DNA of 64,000 nt from Acinetobacter marinus (GTDB lineage Bacteria > Pseudomonadota > Gammaproteobacteria > Pseudomonadales > Moraxellaceae): the NCBI RefSeq assembly GCF_900096915.1, contig NZ_FMYK01000003.1, positions 248,001 through 312,000 on the forward strand. The letters are read 5' to 3'. The number at the start of each line of letters is the position of its first letter. Position 1 is the stretch's first letter. Positions 43,923-52,132 of this stretch are shown here, piece by piece. A program made the translations under genes and the position numbers. The notes below the pieces were generated by a model. The model was not told the origin of the DNA and ran no database searches. It saw only the letters and a list, made by a program, of their open reading frames with translations.

Positions 43923-44306
43923 ATGGAGCAGACGTGCGATTTAAGCGGAGATTTACAAGCGGTGGCGGAAGTGATTGGGCGACAGCCTGCGCTTTACCTT
44001 GTGAGTCAATGTAAGCGCTATCAAGTCAAAGGGCGCTGTGGGCGTGGTCAGATTATGTTACTCATTCCTAAGAATACCAATATCGATCTAAATCACCACT
44101 TGGTGCGGGTACTCGGCTATCCGCTTGCGCAAAAGCTGGTGAATTATTTTGCAGGGGAGTTGTTACGATTCTATGTGGATGATTTAGTCATTAGGGCACG
44201 TAATGTGGGGATACGTGCGATGTATCGCCAAGGTTACAAACAATCGCAGTTGGCTGAGATATTTAACTTAACCACGAGAACAATTAGTTATGTCACAGCG
44301 GGATAG
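43923..44306 (+). CDS. Mor-like transcription activator
   Basis: A 127-residue protein from ATG 43923, with GGGGA upstream. The C-terminal segment AMYRQGYKQSQLAEIFNLTT followed by RTISYV is a helix-turn-helix like that of the Mor/C activators of phage Mu. It ends just before the immunity RNA region and may switch on downstream or late genes. Family assignment by pattern only. Confidence 0.6.
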   Translation: MEQTCDLSGDLQAVAEVIGRQPALYLVSQCKRYQVKGRCGRGQIMLLIPKNTNIDLNHHLVRVLGYPLAQKLVNYFAGELLRFYVDDLVIRARNVGIRAMYRQGYKQSQLAEIFNLTTRTISYVTAG

Positions 44307-44310
44307 ATAT

Positions 44311-44339
44311 TTGACAATGACACCGAACAGCAGTAAATT
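44311..44339 (+). promoter_or_regulatory. Sigma-70 promoter of the RNA immunity module
   Basis: TTGACA (44311-44316) is a perfect -35 box, followed after 17 bases by TAAATT (44334-44339), a 4/6 match to the -10 box. Transcription would begin near 44346 and run into the target-like site, the terminator and the folded RNA. Confidence 0.7.
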
Positions 44340-44370
44340 AAACGTGCGCTCGCAAAATCGGGCGTTAGCT

Positions 44371-44391
44371 TTGGTCGGCTATCTTGAAGGG
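44371..44391 (+). promoter_or_regulatory. Upstream target-like site for the antisense RNA (seqA-like)
   Basis: TTGGTCG (44371-44377) and TGAAGG (44385-44390) occur here in the same order as in the antirepressor leader (44521-44527 and 44540-44546). Both are complementary to the folded RNA (CGACCAA and CCTTCA). In phage P4 the CI RNA gene is likewise flanked by two target copies, seqA and seqC. Confidence 0.65.
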
Positions 44392-44397
44392 GCATAA

Positions 44398-44421
44398 ACC
44401 GCCCATATTGGCGGTATTTTT
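44398..44421 (+). terminator. Intrinsic terminator between promoter and folded RNA
   Basis: ACCGCC and GGCGGT form a 6-bp stem with loop CATATT, followed by ATTTTTAT. It would end the transcript from 44346 at about 75 nt unless bypassed, as expected for a leader whose termination is regulated. Confidence 0.7.
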
Positions 44422-44441
44422 ATGCTTGCAACTCCTGTTAT

Positions 44442-44513
44442 GGGTTGTTGCATTGGGACACCGTAAGGTGTGCTGAGTCCTTCATTCAGTCGACCAACCC
44501 GATGTAACAATCC
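44442..44513 (+). ncRNA. c4: C4/CI-like antisense immunity RNA
   Basis: A 72-nt three-way junction. P1: 44442-44457 pairs with 44498-44513 over 16 bp, three of them G-U. P2: ACACC-GTAA-GGTGT (44458-44471), with a GNRA-type loop. P3: a stem at 44472-44477 and 44485-44490 closed by the 7-nt loop TCCTTCA. The single strand CGACCAA (44491-44497) joins P3 to P1. The loop TCCTTCA is complementary to TGAAGGA at the antirepressor ribosome binding site, and CGACCAA is complementary to TTGGTCG in the hairpin before it. This is the architecture of phage P1/P7 C4 and P4 CI RNA, small RNAs cut from the same transcript that block antirepressor synthesis. Confidence 0.8.
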
Positions 44514-44547
44514 ACCCTATTTGGTCGTAGGGTTAAAATTGAAGGAG
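44514..44547 (+). promoter_or_regulatory. Target region of the antisense RNA in the antirepressor leader
   Basis: ACCCTA (44514-44519) and TAGGGT (44528-44533) form a hairpin whose loop shows TTGGTCG (44521-44527), the exact complement of CGACCAA in the folded RNA. Twelve bases later TGAAGGA (44540-44546) contains the ribosome binding site AAGGAG and is complementary to the P3 loop. Pairing at both would hide the start at 44554. Confidence 0.78.
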
Positions 44548-44553
44548 TTCGAC

Positions 44554-45357
44554 ATGAACGCATTATGTTTCCAAAACACCGCTTTGACCCCAATCTTTAT
44601 AAATAATCAAATTTGGCTTACTGGTAGCGAATTAGCAATAGCTTTAGGGTATTCACGCTCCGATAAAGTCGCTCAAATTCATAACAGAAATGCTGACGAA
44701 TTTACAGAAACAATGACCCAAGTTATTGATAGTCCCTTGAACCCCAATTTGAGGTTACGGGTTTTTTCACTACGTGGCTGTCATCTTATCGCCATGTTTG
44801 CACGTACTGCTGTGGCTAAAGATTTTCGCCGATGGGTTTTAGATATTCTTGACAAAGAAGTCGGCAACCCAGTTATTGAAGAACCTAAAATCACGATCGA
44901 ACAACAACAAGCAATCAAAGACGCAGTGCTTCGCAAAGCGCAACGAGATAAACGGACGTATCAATCGGTTTATCATGAGTTTTACAACACGTTTAACATT
45001 CCACGCTATCAAGAGTTGCCGTTAAACAAATTTGATGAAGCATTGGGCTGGCTTGGTGATGGCTGGTACCGCAATAAACCAAAAGCGATCCAGCCAAGTG
45101 CCATGAACATCAAAGCCCTTGCACATCACATGAAATGGGTGTCGGCGTGGTGGGCGTGCTACAGCGATTCGCTCTATCTCATCAATCCCAAAATGGCAGG
45201 GCAGATTAATGACCATTTTACAGATGGGGCATTTACCGCAAGTTTGGTGCTTGGTGCTGACGAGTCAAGACGACTCACAATCGATATTTTGGGCAAACTG
45301 CCGTTTGATTTGAACTTTCAACAACGTGTAGATTATTTCCGTAGAAATAGCAACTAA
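44554..45357 (+). CDS. ant: BRO-N / ORF6C-type phage antirepressor
   Basis: A 267-residue protein from ATG 44554, with AAGGAG seven bases upstream; the same frame is open back to 44470 through the antisense RNA, as icd-like frames are in P1. Residues 1-110 are a BRO-N domain (LTPIFINNQIWLTGSELAIA; LRVFSLRGCHLIAMFARTAV; KDFRRWVLDIL). Residues 115-175 resemble ORF6C (KITIEQQQAIKDAVLRKAQR; YHEFYNTFNIPRYQELPLNK). Such proteins bind and disable phage repressors. Its expression is probably controlled by the RNA upstream. Confidence 0.85.
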   Translation: MNALCFQNTALTPIFINNQIWLTGSELAIALGYSRSDKVAQIHNRNADEFTETMTQVIDSPLNPNLRLRVFSLRGCHLIAMFARTAVAKDFRRWVLDILDKEVGNPVIEEPKITIEQQQAIKDAVLRKAQRDKRTYQSVYHEFYNTFNIPRYQELPLNKFDEALGWLGDGWYRNKPKAIQPSAMNIKALAHHMKWVSAWWACYSDSLYLINPKMAGQINDHFTDGAFTASLVLGADESRRLTIDILGKLPFDLNFQQRVDYFRRNSN

Positions 45358-45422
45358 CATTGTACATAGATAAATTTTATAATATCCTCATCGAAAATAT
45401 ATTTTTCAGATGGGGATATTGT

Positions 45423-46043
45423 ATGGATGGTGTTTTGGCGTTATTGGGGATTTTGTCATTAATTTGTTTAGTTGTCGCTGTGATTAAACCAAGCATTTTT
45501 AAATTGCAATCGAGATGGAAGGCTTTTTTTATATTTTTAGGTATTTTTCTTGTTTTGACTTTCCTGTTTGGACTAACACAAGAGACAGATAGTAATCAAA
45601 ATCAAGCAGGTCAACAGTCGTTGGCTGAGCAAGAAGCAGAAATGGCGGCAGATGCTGCAATGGTTGGCACTGCTAATGAATCCTCGAATGTTGCGCCAGA
45701 TGAAGTTACGGAACAACCGCAACAGCAAACTATTGAAGTAACAGCCCAACAGTTATATGAGGCTTATCAGCAAAACGAAATTGCTGCCAATCAACAATTC
45801 AAAGATAAGCAATTATTAGTTCATGGTGTTGTTGATTCAATCGAGGCGGACTTTATGGACAAGCCAGTTATTAATTTGCGTGCAGGTGATGAATATAACT
45901 TTTTATTGCCAAGTGCAAATTTGGCTGACGAAGAGCTAAATAAAGCTGCCACTTTGTCAAAAGGTCAAACTGTCAGCTTATTATGTGTTGGTGGAAGTGA
46001 AGTAATCGGTGCGCCAGTGCTTAATGACTGTTATTTGCAATAA
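45423..46043 (+). CDS. Membrane-anchored OB-fold (tRNA_anti-like) protein
   Basis: A 206-residue protein from ATG 45423 with GGGGA upstream. Two N-terminal membrane spans (VLALLGILSLICLVVAVI and AFFIFLGIFLVLTFLFGL), a Gln/Glu/Ala-rich linker, then an OB-fold domain (ITAQQLYEAYQQNEIAANQQ-like start; KDKQLLVHGVVDSIE; VSLLCVGGSEVIGAPVLNDC) of the tRNA_anti-like type. It has its own terminator and sits between the antirepressor and the lysis genes, a typical spot for extra genes expressed from the prophage. Function unknown. Confidence 0.72.
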   Translation: MDGVLALLGILSLICLVVAVIKPSIFKLQSRWKAFFIFLGIFLVLTFLFGLTQETDSNQNQAGQQSLAEQEAEMAADAAMVGTANESSNVAPDEVTEQPQQQTIEVTAQQLYEAYQQNEIAANQQFKDKQLLVHGVVDSIEADFMDKPVINLRAGDEYNFLLPSANLADEELNKAATLSKGQTVSLLCVGGSEVIGAPVLNDCYLQ

Positions 46044-46058
46044 GACTTAAGAATAATC

Positions 46059-46083
46059 AACCCGCCAAGTGCGGGTTTTTTTA
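46059..46083 (+). terminator. Terminator after the OB-fold protein gene
   Basis: AACCCGC (46059-46065) and GCGGGTT (46071-46077) with loop CAAGT, followed by a T run. It separates the antirepressor region from the lysis and late genes. Confidence 0.88.
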
Positions 46084-46103
46084 TGCCTAAACGTGCGAAA
46101 CAA

Positions 46104-46119
46104 GAAAAATTGCAGAATG
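46104..46119 (+). repeat. 16-bp dispersed repeat, copy 1
   Basis: GAAAAATTGCAGAATG. The same 16-mer occurs at 49848-49863, 52769-52784 and 63061-63076, all inside the prophage late region and all in the same orientation. This copy lies between a terminator and the holin gene. Confidence 0.85.
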
Positions 46120-46176
46120 AGAGTGTGGTGTTGCTTTTAGATAATCAAAGCATATTCATCTAGCCGTGGCAGTTCA

Positions 46177-46509
46177 GTGGACAAAGACGCATTTAAAGAG
46201 ATATTTACGATTTTCATCACATATGGCTGGATCATTGCAGTAGCAATGCTCGGAGGTCTTGTGAAATTTATTCAAAATCTCAACGAATCCCAAGAAAAGA
46301 AACCGTTAAAGGCTGTTTTTGCTCGCTTAGCGGGTGAAATGATCGTGTCTGCGTTTACGGGCATTATCACGATTTTGTTGTGTTTGTACTGGGAAATGCC
46401 TCTAGTTTTGATCGGCGCAATGGCTGGTGTTGCTGGACACTTAGGTGGTAAGGCGATCGACACATTTATTCTCATTTGGAAATCAATTGTGACAGGTGGT
46501 AAAGCATGA
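46177..46509 (+). CDS. LydA-like phage holin
   Basis: A 110-residue protein with three or four hydrophobic spans (FITYGWIIAVAMLGGLV; MIVSAFTGIITILLCLYW; MPLVLIGAMAGVAGHLGG). The AGEMIVSAFTG and GAMAGVAGHLGGKAI segments match the LydA holin group. The start is GTG 46177. It overlaps the lysozyme start by four bases. Holins open the inner membrane to release the lysozyme. Confidence 0.8.
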   Translation: MDKDAFKEIFTIFITYGWIIAVAMLGGLVKFIQNLNESQEKKPLKAVFARLAGEMIVSAFTGIITILLCLYWEMPLVLIGAMAGVAGHLGGKAIDTFILIWKSIVTGGKA

Positions 46510-47123
46510 GTGCAGATCAATCAGTGCAAATCGCAGGCGCATACTCGTGGCTTCGTGCTATGTCGGGCGGTAAGCTCACACAAGCCCAAGTACAAGCGGG
46601 TGATTCTGTTATTGCGCTCAACGGCTTAGATGTATTTTCAGCGATGATTGGATATGAGTGTGTTCAATCCAAAACAGGCCAGCTCGACATTTCAACCAAT
46701 GGCTATGAAATTATCAAAGAGTTTGAGGGATTTCGATCAACCGCCTACTTAGACACAGGTGGCGTCTGGACAATTGGCTTTGGTACGATCAAGTACCCGA
46801 ACGGCAAGCGTGTAGCTAAAGGCGACACGTGTACAATTGAACAGGCAGAGCAATGGCTACGCAATGACTGCCAATGGGTAGATGCTTGCTTAGACAAGTA
46901 CGTCACAGTATCGCTCACACAGAACCAATTCGATGCACTTGCATCGTTCACCTACAACGTGGGTGAGACAGCATTCAAGAATAGTACGCTACTTGCTAAG
47001 CTCAACAAATCAAACTATGTTGCGACGGCTCTACAGTTTGACCGATGGGTGTACGACAACGGCAAGAAGATCAAGGGTCTAGTCAACCGACGTGCGCAAG
47101 AGAAAGCGCTGTTCTTGTCCTGA
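46506..47123 (+). CDS. Phage lysozyme (GH24 endolysin) with N-terminal extension
   Basis: A 205-residue endolysin. The GH24 catalytic glutamate is E74 in KEFEGFR, with D83 and T94 in YLDTGGVWTIGFGT. The first 65 residues are an extra region (AYSWLRAMSGGKLTQAQVQA) of unknown role, possibly for binding. No Sec signal or anchor is seen, so release depends on the holin. I saw no Rz/Rz1 pair nearby. Confidence 0.9.
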   Translation: MSADQSVQIAGAYSWLRAMSGGKLTQAQVQAGDSVIALNGLDVFSAMIGYECVQSKTGQLDISTNGYEIIKEFEGFRSTAYLDTGGVWTIGFGTIKYPNGKRVAKGDTCTIEQAEQWLRNDCQWVDACLDKYVTVSLTQNQFDALASFTYNVGETAFKNSTLLAKLNKSNYVATALQFDRWVYDNGKKIKGLVNRRAQEKALFLS

Positions 47124-47307
47124 TAGTGCATGGAGATTGTTGTAATGCCATTCCAAGTCGTTGTTTGTAAAAACATTTCTCTAGGTTCTTCCCAGACCCC
47201 ACCCCATGCGGGGGGAAACGCCTCGCAATATTTCATATCTGCGTGAATTTCAGAAACGCATCAAACTACTATATCCAAGCTAAAACTGAGTCGGAATACA
47301 TGAGAGT

Positions 47308-47814
47308 ATGGCGGATGCAAAAAACGGTCGAATTGTAAATAGGACGGGGCTTTCCGAGGTGTTCGGGGTGGCTCTGACGACAATCGATTCGTGGGTGCGC
47401 CGTGGTTGTCCAGTTGTAGCAAGGGGGCATGGTAAAGGACAAGAATGGCAGTTCAATACTGCGCATGTGTCAAACTGGCTAAAGGATGAGGCGGTTGCTG
47501 AGGCAACAGGCGATATTCCTGATGACATTGAATTACTAAAAATACGAAAACAAAAAGCAGAAACTGAGTTAGCTGAGTTGGAGCTGGCGCAAAAGCGTGG
47601 CGAAGTAGCTTTGATTGCCGATTTCGAGCGAGCGCAGGCGATGGCATATGGTGCGATCAGAACCAATATTTTGAATGTGGCGCAGCGTGCGGTGTTGCAA
47701 TTGCTCGGTGAAACGGATGAGCGAGTTTTCAAAGATAAGTTGCGTGCTGAATTGGTACTTGCGCTAGAAACTTCGGCGGAGTCTGATCTTGAGGATGAGC
47801 TAGAAGATGAGTAG
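47308..47814 (+). CDS. Terminase small subunit (Nu1-like)
   Basis: A 168-residue protein. The N-terminal winged helix (GLSEVFGVALTTIDSWVRRG) matches lambda gpNu1, followed by a coiled coil (LLKIRKQKAETELAELELAQ) and an acidic end. It recognises phage DNA for packaging. Overlaps the large subunit gene by eight bases. Confidence 0.88.
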   Translation: MADAKNGRIVNRTGLSEVFGVALTTIDSWVRRGCPVVARGHGKGQEWQFNTAHVSNWLKDEAVAEATGDIPDDIELLKIRKQKAETELAELELAQKRGEVALIADFERAQAMAYGAIRTNILNVAQRAVLQLLGETDERVFKDKLRAELVLALETSAESDLEDELEDE

Positions 47815-49825
47815 TAGTGAAATCTTTGCCAATTATGGTTCGGTGCTCGATGCGGTAAAGCGCTCGATGCAGTATCTCGTCCCACCGCCTGACCTCAAGC
47901 CTAGTGAATGGGCAGAACAAAATATTAAAATCCCTGTGGGGAATGCAATTCCTGGTCCGATTAATTTTGATAATGCGCCCTATCAGCGAGGCATGATTGA
48001 TGCGATCAAAGAGTATGGGATTCGCCGTATCACCTACATGACGGGCGCTCAGCTTGGTAAAACGACAATTCAGCAATGTGCGACAGGCTATTTCATTGCG
48101 CATGAACCTAAGTCACAGATTTTCGTGCAGCCAACCCAAGGCGATGTGCAGACTTTTTTGGAAACCAAACTGCGTCCAATGATTGACGCCAATCGCTCGA
48201 TCTCGCAAAAGATGGCAAAGCCTCGTGGTCGGGATGGGGTGAACAATAGTCGCATGATTTCTTATGTCGGTGGCTGGCTGATGTTCTCGTGGGCAGGCTC
48301 GCCGAAAACTTTGCGTTCTCGTTCTGCGCCAATTACCCATGCCGATGAGATCGACGGCATGGAGGCAACGGCGGAGGGTGATCCAGTTGAGTTGTTATCT
48401 CAGCGTTCGGCAACTTTTGGTGATCAAGCCTTGCGTACTGAATCTAGCACGCCGACCATTGCAGGGGTGAGTCGTGTTGAGAATGCGTTTAACCAAGGCG
48501 ATAAGCGCCGTTATTATGTGCCGTGTCCATCGTGCGGTGAAGCGCAGTATTTGCGCTGGGAAAATGTCACATGGACAGGTCGAAAATCAACGGGTGTGCA
48601 TGATGCCGATCAAGATGCCAATGTTCAGCATTTGACTGAAACGGCGGGCTATCGCTGTGAATGTTGTCAGAAAATATGGTCGGATGGTGAGCGCATTGCA
48701 GCGATTCGTAATGCTGAGAAAAATGGGCATGGCTGGCGAGCTGAAAAGCCATTTCGAGGGCATGCCAGCTTTCATGCACCAGAGATGTTATCTACTTTTC
48801 GCAAGATGCGGGATATTGTGCAGTCTTATTTAGATAAATTGGCGCTAGATGATTTACAGGTATTCGTCAATGTCTCCCTCGGCGAAACCTATGAGGAAAA
48901 CGGGGATAAGGCTGATCCTGATGTGTTGCAAGCACGTGCGGAGCAGTACAAAGCTACCGTGCCGATGGATGCGGTGTATCTGACTTGCGGTATTGATATG
49001 CAGATGGATCGACTCGAGCTGGAAATCGTGGCTTGGGGTGAGGGTGAAGAAAGTTGGTCGATTGATTATCAGGTGTTGTGGGGCGATCCGTTGGGAGAGG
49101 AAGTCTGGGAGAATCTGGACAACGTGCTCGATGAGACGTATCTGCATGAGTCGGGTGCATTGTTATCGATTTCCGCATCGTGTTTAGATACGGGGGGCAC
49201 GGCAGGCTATACCCAGCGTGCGTATGAGTATGTAAAAAGCCGTCGTAATCGAAAGTTATTCGCAATCAAAGGGCGTGGTGGCTGGGGAATGCCGATTGTG
49301 ACTAGCCCACAGCGCAAGCAGTCGGGCAAAGACAAGCGTAAAGTAGACTTGTTTATCATCGGTGTGGATGAGGCAAAGCTGACGGTGATGCGTCGTCTCG
49401 ATTTGGAAAAGGTTGGTGCAGGCTATTGTCACTTTCCGCTTGAGCGGGAGGACGAGTGGTATAAACAGCTTACCGCCGAAAAATTGGTGATTCGCTATCT
49501 CAAAGGTCAGCCGATTCGTGAATGGCATAAGCCAGACAAGGCACGAAATGAGGCATTGGACTGTCGTGTTTATGCACTTGCTGCGCTGAAAATCATGCAA
49601 CCGAATCTAAAACTGATTAAGCAACGGCGACTGGCGCAGGCGGATGATGAGCAAGAGATGGCATCGCCAAAAACAACAATCAAGCCACAAAATACAGAAA
49701 CAGCCAAACCAATTCAGACAACCAAAACGACTAAAAAAACCGTCATCAAACGTAAAGCGGTAAAGCAAAAAACTACGGATGCGGTGTTAATTCCACGTAA
49801 AAAAGTCTTTGGCAATAAGCGTTAG
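47807..49825 (+). CDS. Terminase large subunit (GpA family)
   Basis: A 672-residue packaging motor. The Walker A-like TGAQLGKT (79-86) starts the ATPase; the nuclease domain lies in the second half (CGIDMQMDRLELEIVAWGEG contains a first acidic residue). The last 60 residues are Lys/Thr-rich. Length matches lambda gpA (641). It cuts concatemers at cos and drives DNA into the prohead. Confidence 0.93.
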   Translation: MSSSEIFANYGSVLDAVKRSMQYLVPPPDLKPSEWAEQNIKIPVGNAIPGPINFDNAPYQRGMIDAIKEYGIRRITYMTGAQLGKTTIQQCATGYFIAHEPKSQIFVQPTQGDVQTFLETKLRPMIDANRSISQKMAKPRGRDGVNNSRMISYVGGWLMFSWAGSPKTLRSRSAPITHADEIDGMEATAEGDPVELLSQRSATFGDQALRTESSTPTIAGVSRVENAFNQGDKRRYYVPCPSCGEAQYLRWENVTWTGRKSTGVHDADQDANVQHLTETAGYRCECCQKIWSDGERIAAIRNAEKNGHGWRAEKPFRGHASFHAPEMLSTFRKMRDIVQSYLDKLALDDLQVFVNVSLGETYEENGDKADPDVLQARAEQYKATVPMDAVYLTCGIDMQMDRLELEIVAWGEGEESWSIDYQVLWGDPLGEEVWENLDNVLDETYLHESGALLSISASCLDTGGTAGYTQRAYEYVKSRRNRKLFAIKGRGGWGMPIVTSPQRKQSGKDKRKVDLFIIGVDEAKLTVMRRLDLEKVGAGYCHFPLEREDEWYKQLTAEKLVIRYLKGQPIREWHKPDKARNEALDCRVYALAALKIMQPNLKLIKQRRLAQADDEQEMASPKTTIKPQNTETAKPIQTTKTTKKTVIKRKAVKQKTTDAVLIPRKKVFGNKR

Positions 49826-49847
49826 CCGCTTGAAGATGGTCTGCGGT

Positions 49848-49863
49848 GAAAAATTGCAGAATG
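49848..49863 (+). repeat. 16-bp dispersed repeat, copy 2
   Basis: GAAAAATTGCAGAATG in the 104-bp gap between the large terminase and the next gene. Identical to the copies at 46104, 52769 and 63061. Confidence 0.85.
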
Positions 49864-49929
49864 CACCACTTTTCCCACATCGCTAAGCTGACGAGATAGG
49901 GTAAATCCCAACTATTTCACAAGGTAGCT

Positions 49930-50490
49930 ATGGCATCGGCTGATAAATATGTCCCGCAAACTTGGTCGGCAGGCATTCGCACTTCATTTCAATTGGCATT
50001 AACTGCATATCCAGCGTCGCAAGGCTGGCAAGCGGTGTTGTATCTGCGTGGTGCAGATGCAATCGATGTGCTGAGCCAAGCTGATAATAATTTGCACGTA
50101 TTCGATGTGTCCTCTGCTGTGTCTACGACGTGGAAAGCAGGGCATTACGGTTATAGCCTGCGGGTCAAACGTGGTGCGGATGCTGATCTTGAAATGGATG
50201 AGATCGAGTCGGGTGTGGTTCAGATCATGGCGGATGTGCTGAATCTGACCGCAGGGCAGGACTTTCGCAGTCACGCCCAGCGCACACTCGATGCGATCGA
50301 AGCAGTGCTTGAAAGTCGGGCGACGATGGATCAAGAGCGCTATCGTATCAATAACCGAGAGCTATATCGCACACCGATCGAAACCTTGAAAAAATTACGT
50401 GATCAATATCGTGCTGAAGTGGCACGTGAAATCGCCAAAGCAAAAGGCAAATCGTTATTTGGGCAGTGCATTCGATACCGTTTGCAGTGA
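49930..50490 (+). CDS. Head-tail connector-region protein (gpW-like C-terminus)
   Basis: A 186-residue protein between terminase and portal. The first 95 residues (YVPQTWSAGIRTSFQLALTA) look like a beta-rich domain; the end (YRTPIETLKKLRDQYRAEVA) recalls the helical core of gpW, which sits in this place in lambda. The family match is tentative. Confidence 0.6.
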   Translation: MASADKYVPQTWSAGIRTSFQLALTAYPASQGWQAVLYLRGADAIDVLSQADNNLHVFDVSSAVSTTWKAGHYGYSLRVKRGADADLEMDEIESGVVQIMADVLNLTAGQDFRSHAQRTLDAIEAVLESRATMDQERYRINNRELYRTPIETLKKLRDQYRAEVAREIAKAKGKSLFGQCIRYRLQ

Positions 50491-50539
50491 TTGATGCAAT
50501 GAATACACCAACCGACCATGCAATACCGGGTAATCAATA

Positions 50540-52129
50540 ATGTGGAATTGGCTCGCACCTGACATGAATATACGCAACTTACAACCACCCGAAATTACCC
50601 CACAAAACAATGATGCGGGTGGATTAAGCCAAAGTACGTCCAAAGCTCGCCGAGTGTGGCGCAACATGAGTCGCATGTTTAAAGCAGGCAAGCAGAGTCG
50701 CACCAATAGCAAATGGCCAAGTACACCAATTCCTGCGGATGTGGTTGTGGAAAATTATCAGCGCACTTTGGTCGCTCGTAGTCGTGAGCAATGCGCCAAT
50801 AATGACTATGCCAAAAACTACGTGCGCATGGTGCATCAAAATGTGGTGGGACCACAAGGTGTATTGCTCCAAGCGCAAATCCGAAATAATACAGGCAAGC
50901 TCGACAATAAAGCGTGTGAGGCGGTGGAATCGGCGTGGTCGGCGTGGTCGAAAAAGCATTGTGATATTCGCATGAAAAGTACGTGGCGTGCGATACAGCG
51001 TGCCTGTGTCGTATCTGCGGTCAAAGATGGTGAGTTTTTTGTACGCATCATCCGTGGTAAGGATGCGGGTGCGTGGGGCTTTGCGCTACAGATGATTGAT
51101 GCGCAGCGCTGCCCGATTGATCTTCACAATAGCAAAACTTCTTCAGGTGGATTTATTCGACAAGGTATTGAGTTCAATCAATACGGCAAGCCGATTGCTT
51201 ATTATTTTTCGGCAATGACAGGCGATCAGGTCAATTATCGTTATGGATCAAGTGATTTTGTGCGAGTCGATGCCAGTGAGGTAATTCACGGCTTCTTAGA
51301 AGATATGGTCGGGCAAAAGCGGGGTCTGCCGTGGACGGCAACCAGCCTCTATCGCATGCACCAACTGAGCGAATTTGAGGACTCTGCCATCGTCAATGCT
51401 CGGGTATCTGCCAACAAAATGGGCTTTATTCAGTGGCGTGATGGTTTTGGTCCAACGTATGACGAGGAAGAAGACGAAATTCAGATCGAGAGTGAAGCGG
51501 GCGAAGTGCCTGTATTGCCTGAAGGCGCTGAATTTAAAGATTGGTCGCCAAACTATCCTACGGGCGAGTTTTTGCCATTTCATAAAGCGATGTTGCGCTC
51601 AATGTCGGCAGGCATGGGCGTGCTCTATAACAACCTTGCCTCTGACCTTGAAAATGTGAATTTCTCAAGTATTCGCCAAGGCACGCTCGATGAACGTGAG
51701 CACTGGAAAGAGTTGCAGCAGTGGTTGATTGATAGCTTGATCGAGCCTGTGTTTCAGCATTGGCTAGAGTACGCCTTGCTCAAAGGCATGATCAAAAAGA
51801 CCAGTGCCAAGCCGTTCGTGGCACTGGATATTGAGCGACTATCACAAGTGACATGGCAACCGCGGCGCTGGGCGTGGATTGATCCGTCATCGGAAGTGGC
51901 GGCAGCGGAGAAGTCGAAAAACAATATGCTGACGTCACCAAGTGCCATCATCCGTGAGCAAGGCAAAGACCCACAAATGGTCTGGGCGGAAGCGGCACGT
52001 GATGTCAAAAATATGATTGATGAGTATGTCAAACAGGGCATTTCTGAGGAATTTGCGCAAGAAATGGTGCTGAACAGCATGGGTAAAAAGCAAACGGGGA
52101 CGCAAGGGCGACCAAAAGAGGGGATGTAG
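50540..52129 (+). CDS. Phage portal protein (lambda gpB family)
   Basis: A 529-residue portal. DVVVENYQRTLVARSREQCA, then NNDYAKNYVRMVHQNVVGP, and ISVGY-free core with FRWDGFGPT-like segment and SMSAGMGVLYNNLASDLENV are typical of the lambda portal family. Twelve copies form the ring through which DNA enters. Length matches (533). Confidence 0.92.
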   Translation: MWNWLAPDMNIRNLQPPEITPQNNDAGGLSQSTSKARRVWRNMSRMFKAGKQSRTNSKWPSTPIPADVVVENYQRTLVARSREQCANNDYAKNYVRMVHQNVVGPQGVLLQAQIRNNTGKLDNKACEAVESAWSAWSKKHCDIRMKSTWRAIQRACVVSAVKDGEFFVRIIRGKDAGAWGFALQMIDAQRCPIDLHNSKTSSGGFIRQGIEFNQYGKPIAYYFSAMTGDQVNYRYGSSDFVRVDASEVIHGFLEDMVGQKRGLPWTATSLYRMHQLSEFEDSAIVNARVSANKMGFIQWRDGFGPTYDEEEDEIQIESEAGEVPVLPEGAEFKDWSPNYPTGEFLPFHKAMLRSMSAGMGVLYNNLASDLENVNFSSIRQGTLDEREHWKELQQWLIDSLIEPVFQHWLEYALLKGMIKKTSAKPFVALDIERLSQVTWQPRRWAWIDPSSEVAAAEKSKNNMLTSPSAIIREQGKDPQMVWAEAARDVKNMIDEYVKQGISEEFAQEMVLNSMGKKQTGTQGRPKEGM

Positions 52130-52132
52130 ATA

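Noticed and set aside
44317..44397. A 26-codon frame (MTPNSSKLNVRSQNRALALV and six more) before the folded RNA
   Set aside because: It starts inside the spacer of the promoter at 44311-44339, so its ATG would not be on that transcript, and it has a poor ribosome binding site. The target-like sites explain this region better, although a peptide cannot be excluded.
46083..46163. A 26-codon frame containing the 16-bp repeat
   Set aside because: Its ATG lies in the U tract of the terminator at 46059-46083 and it has no ribosome binding site.
47130..47246. A 38-codon frame after the lysozyme gene
   Set aside because: No hydrophobic anchor, no lipobox and no similarity to Rz/Rz1 or other small phage proteins; composition looks random.
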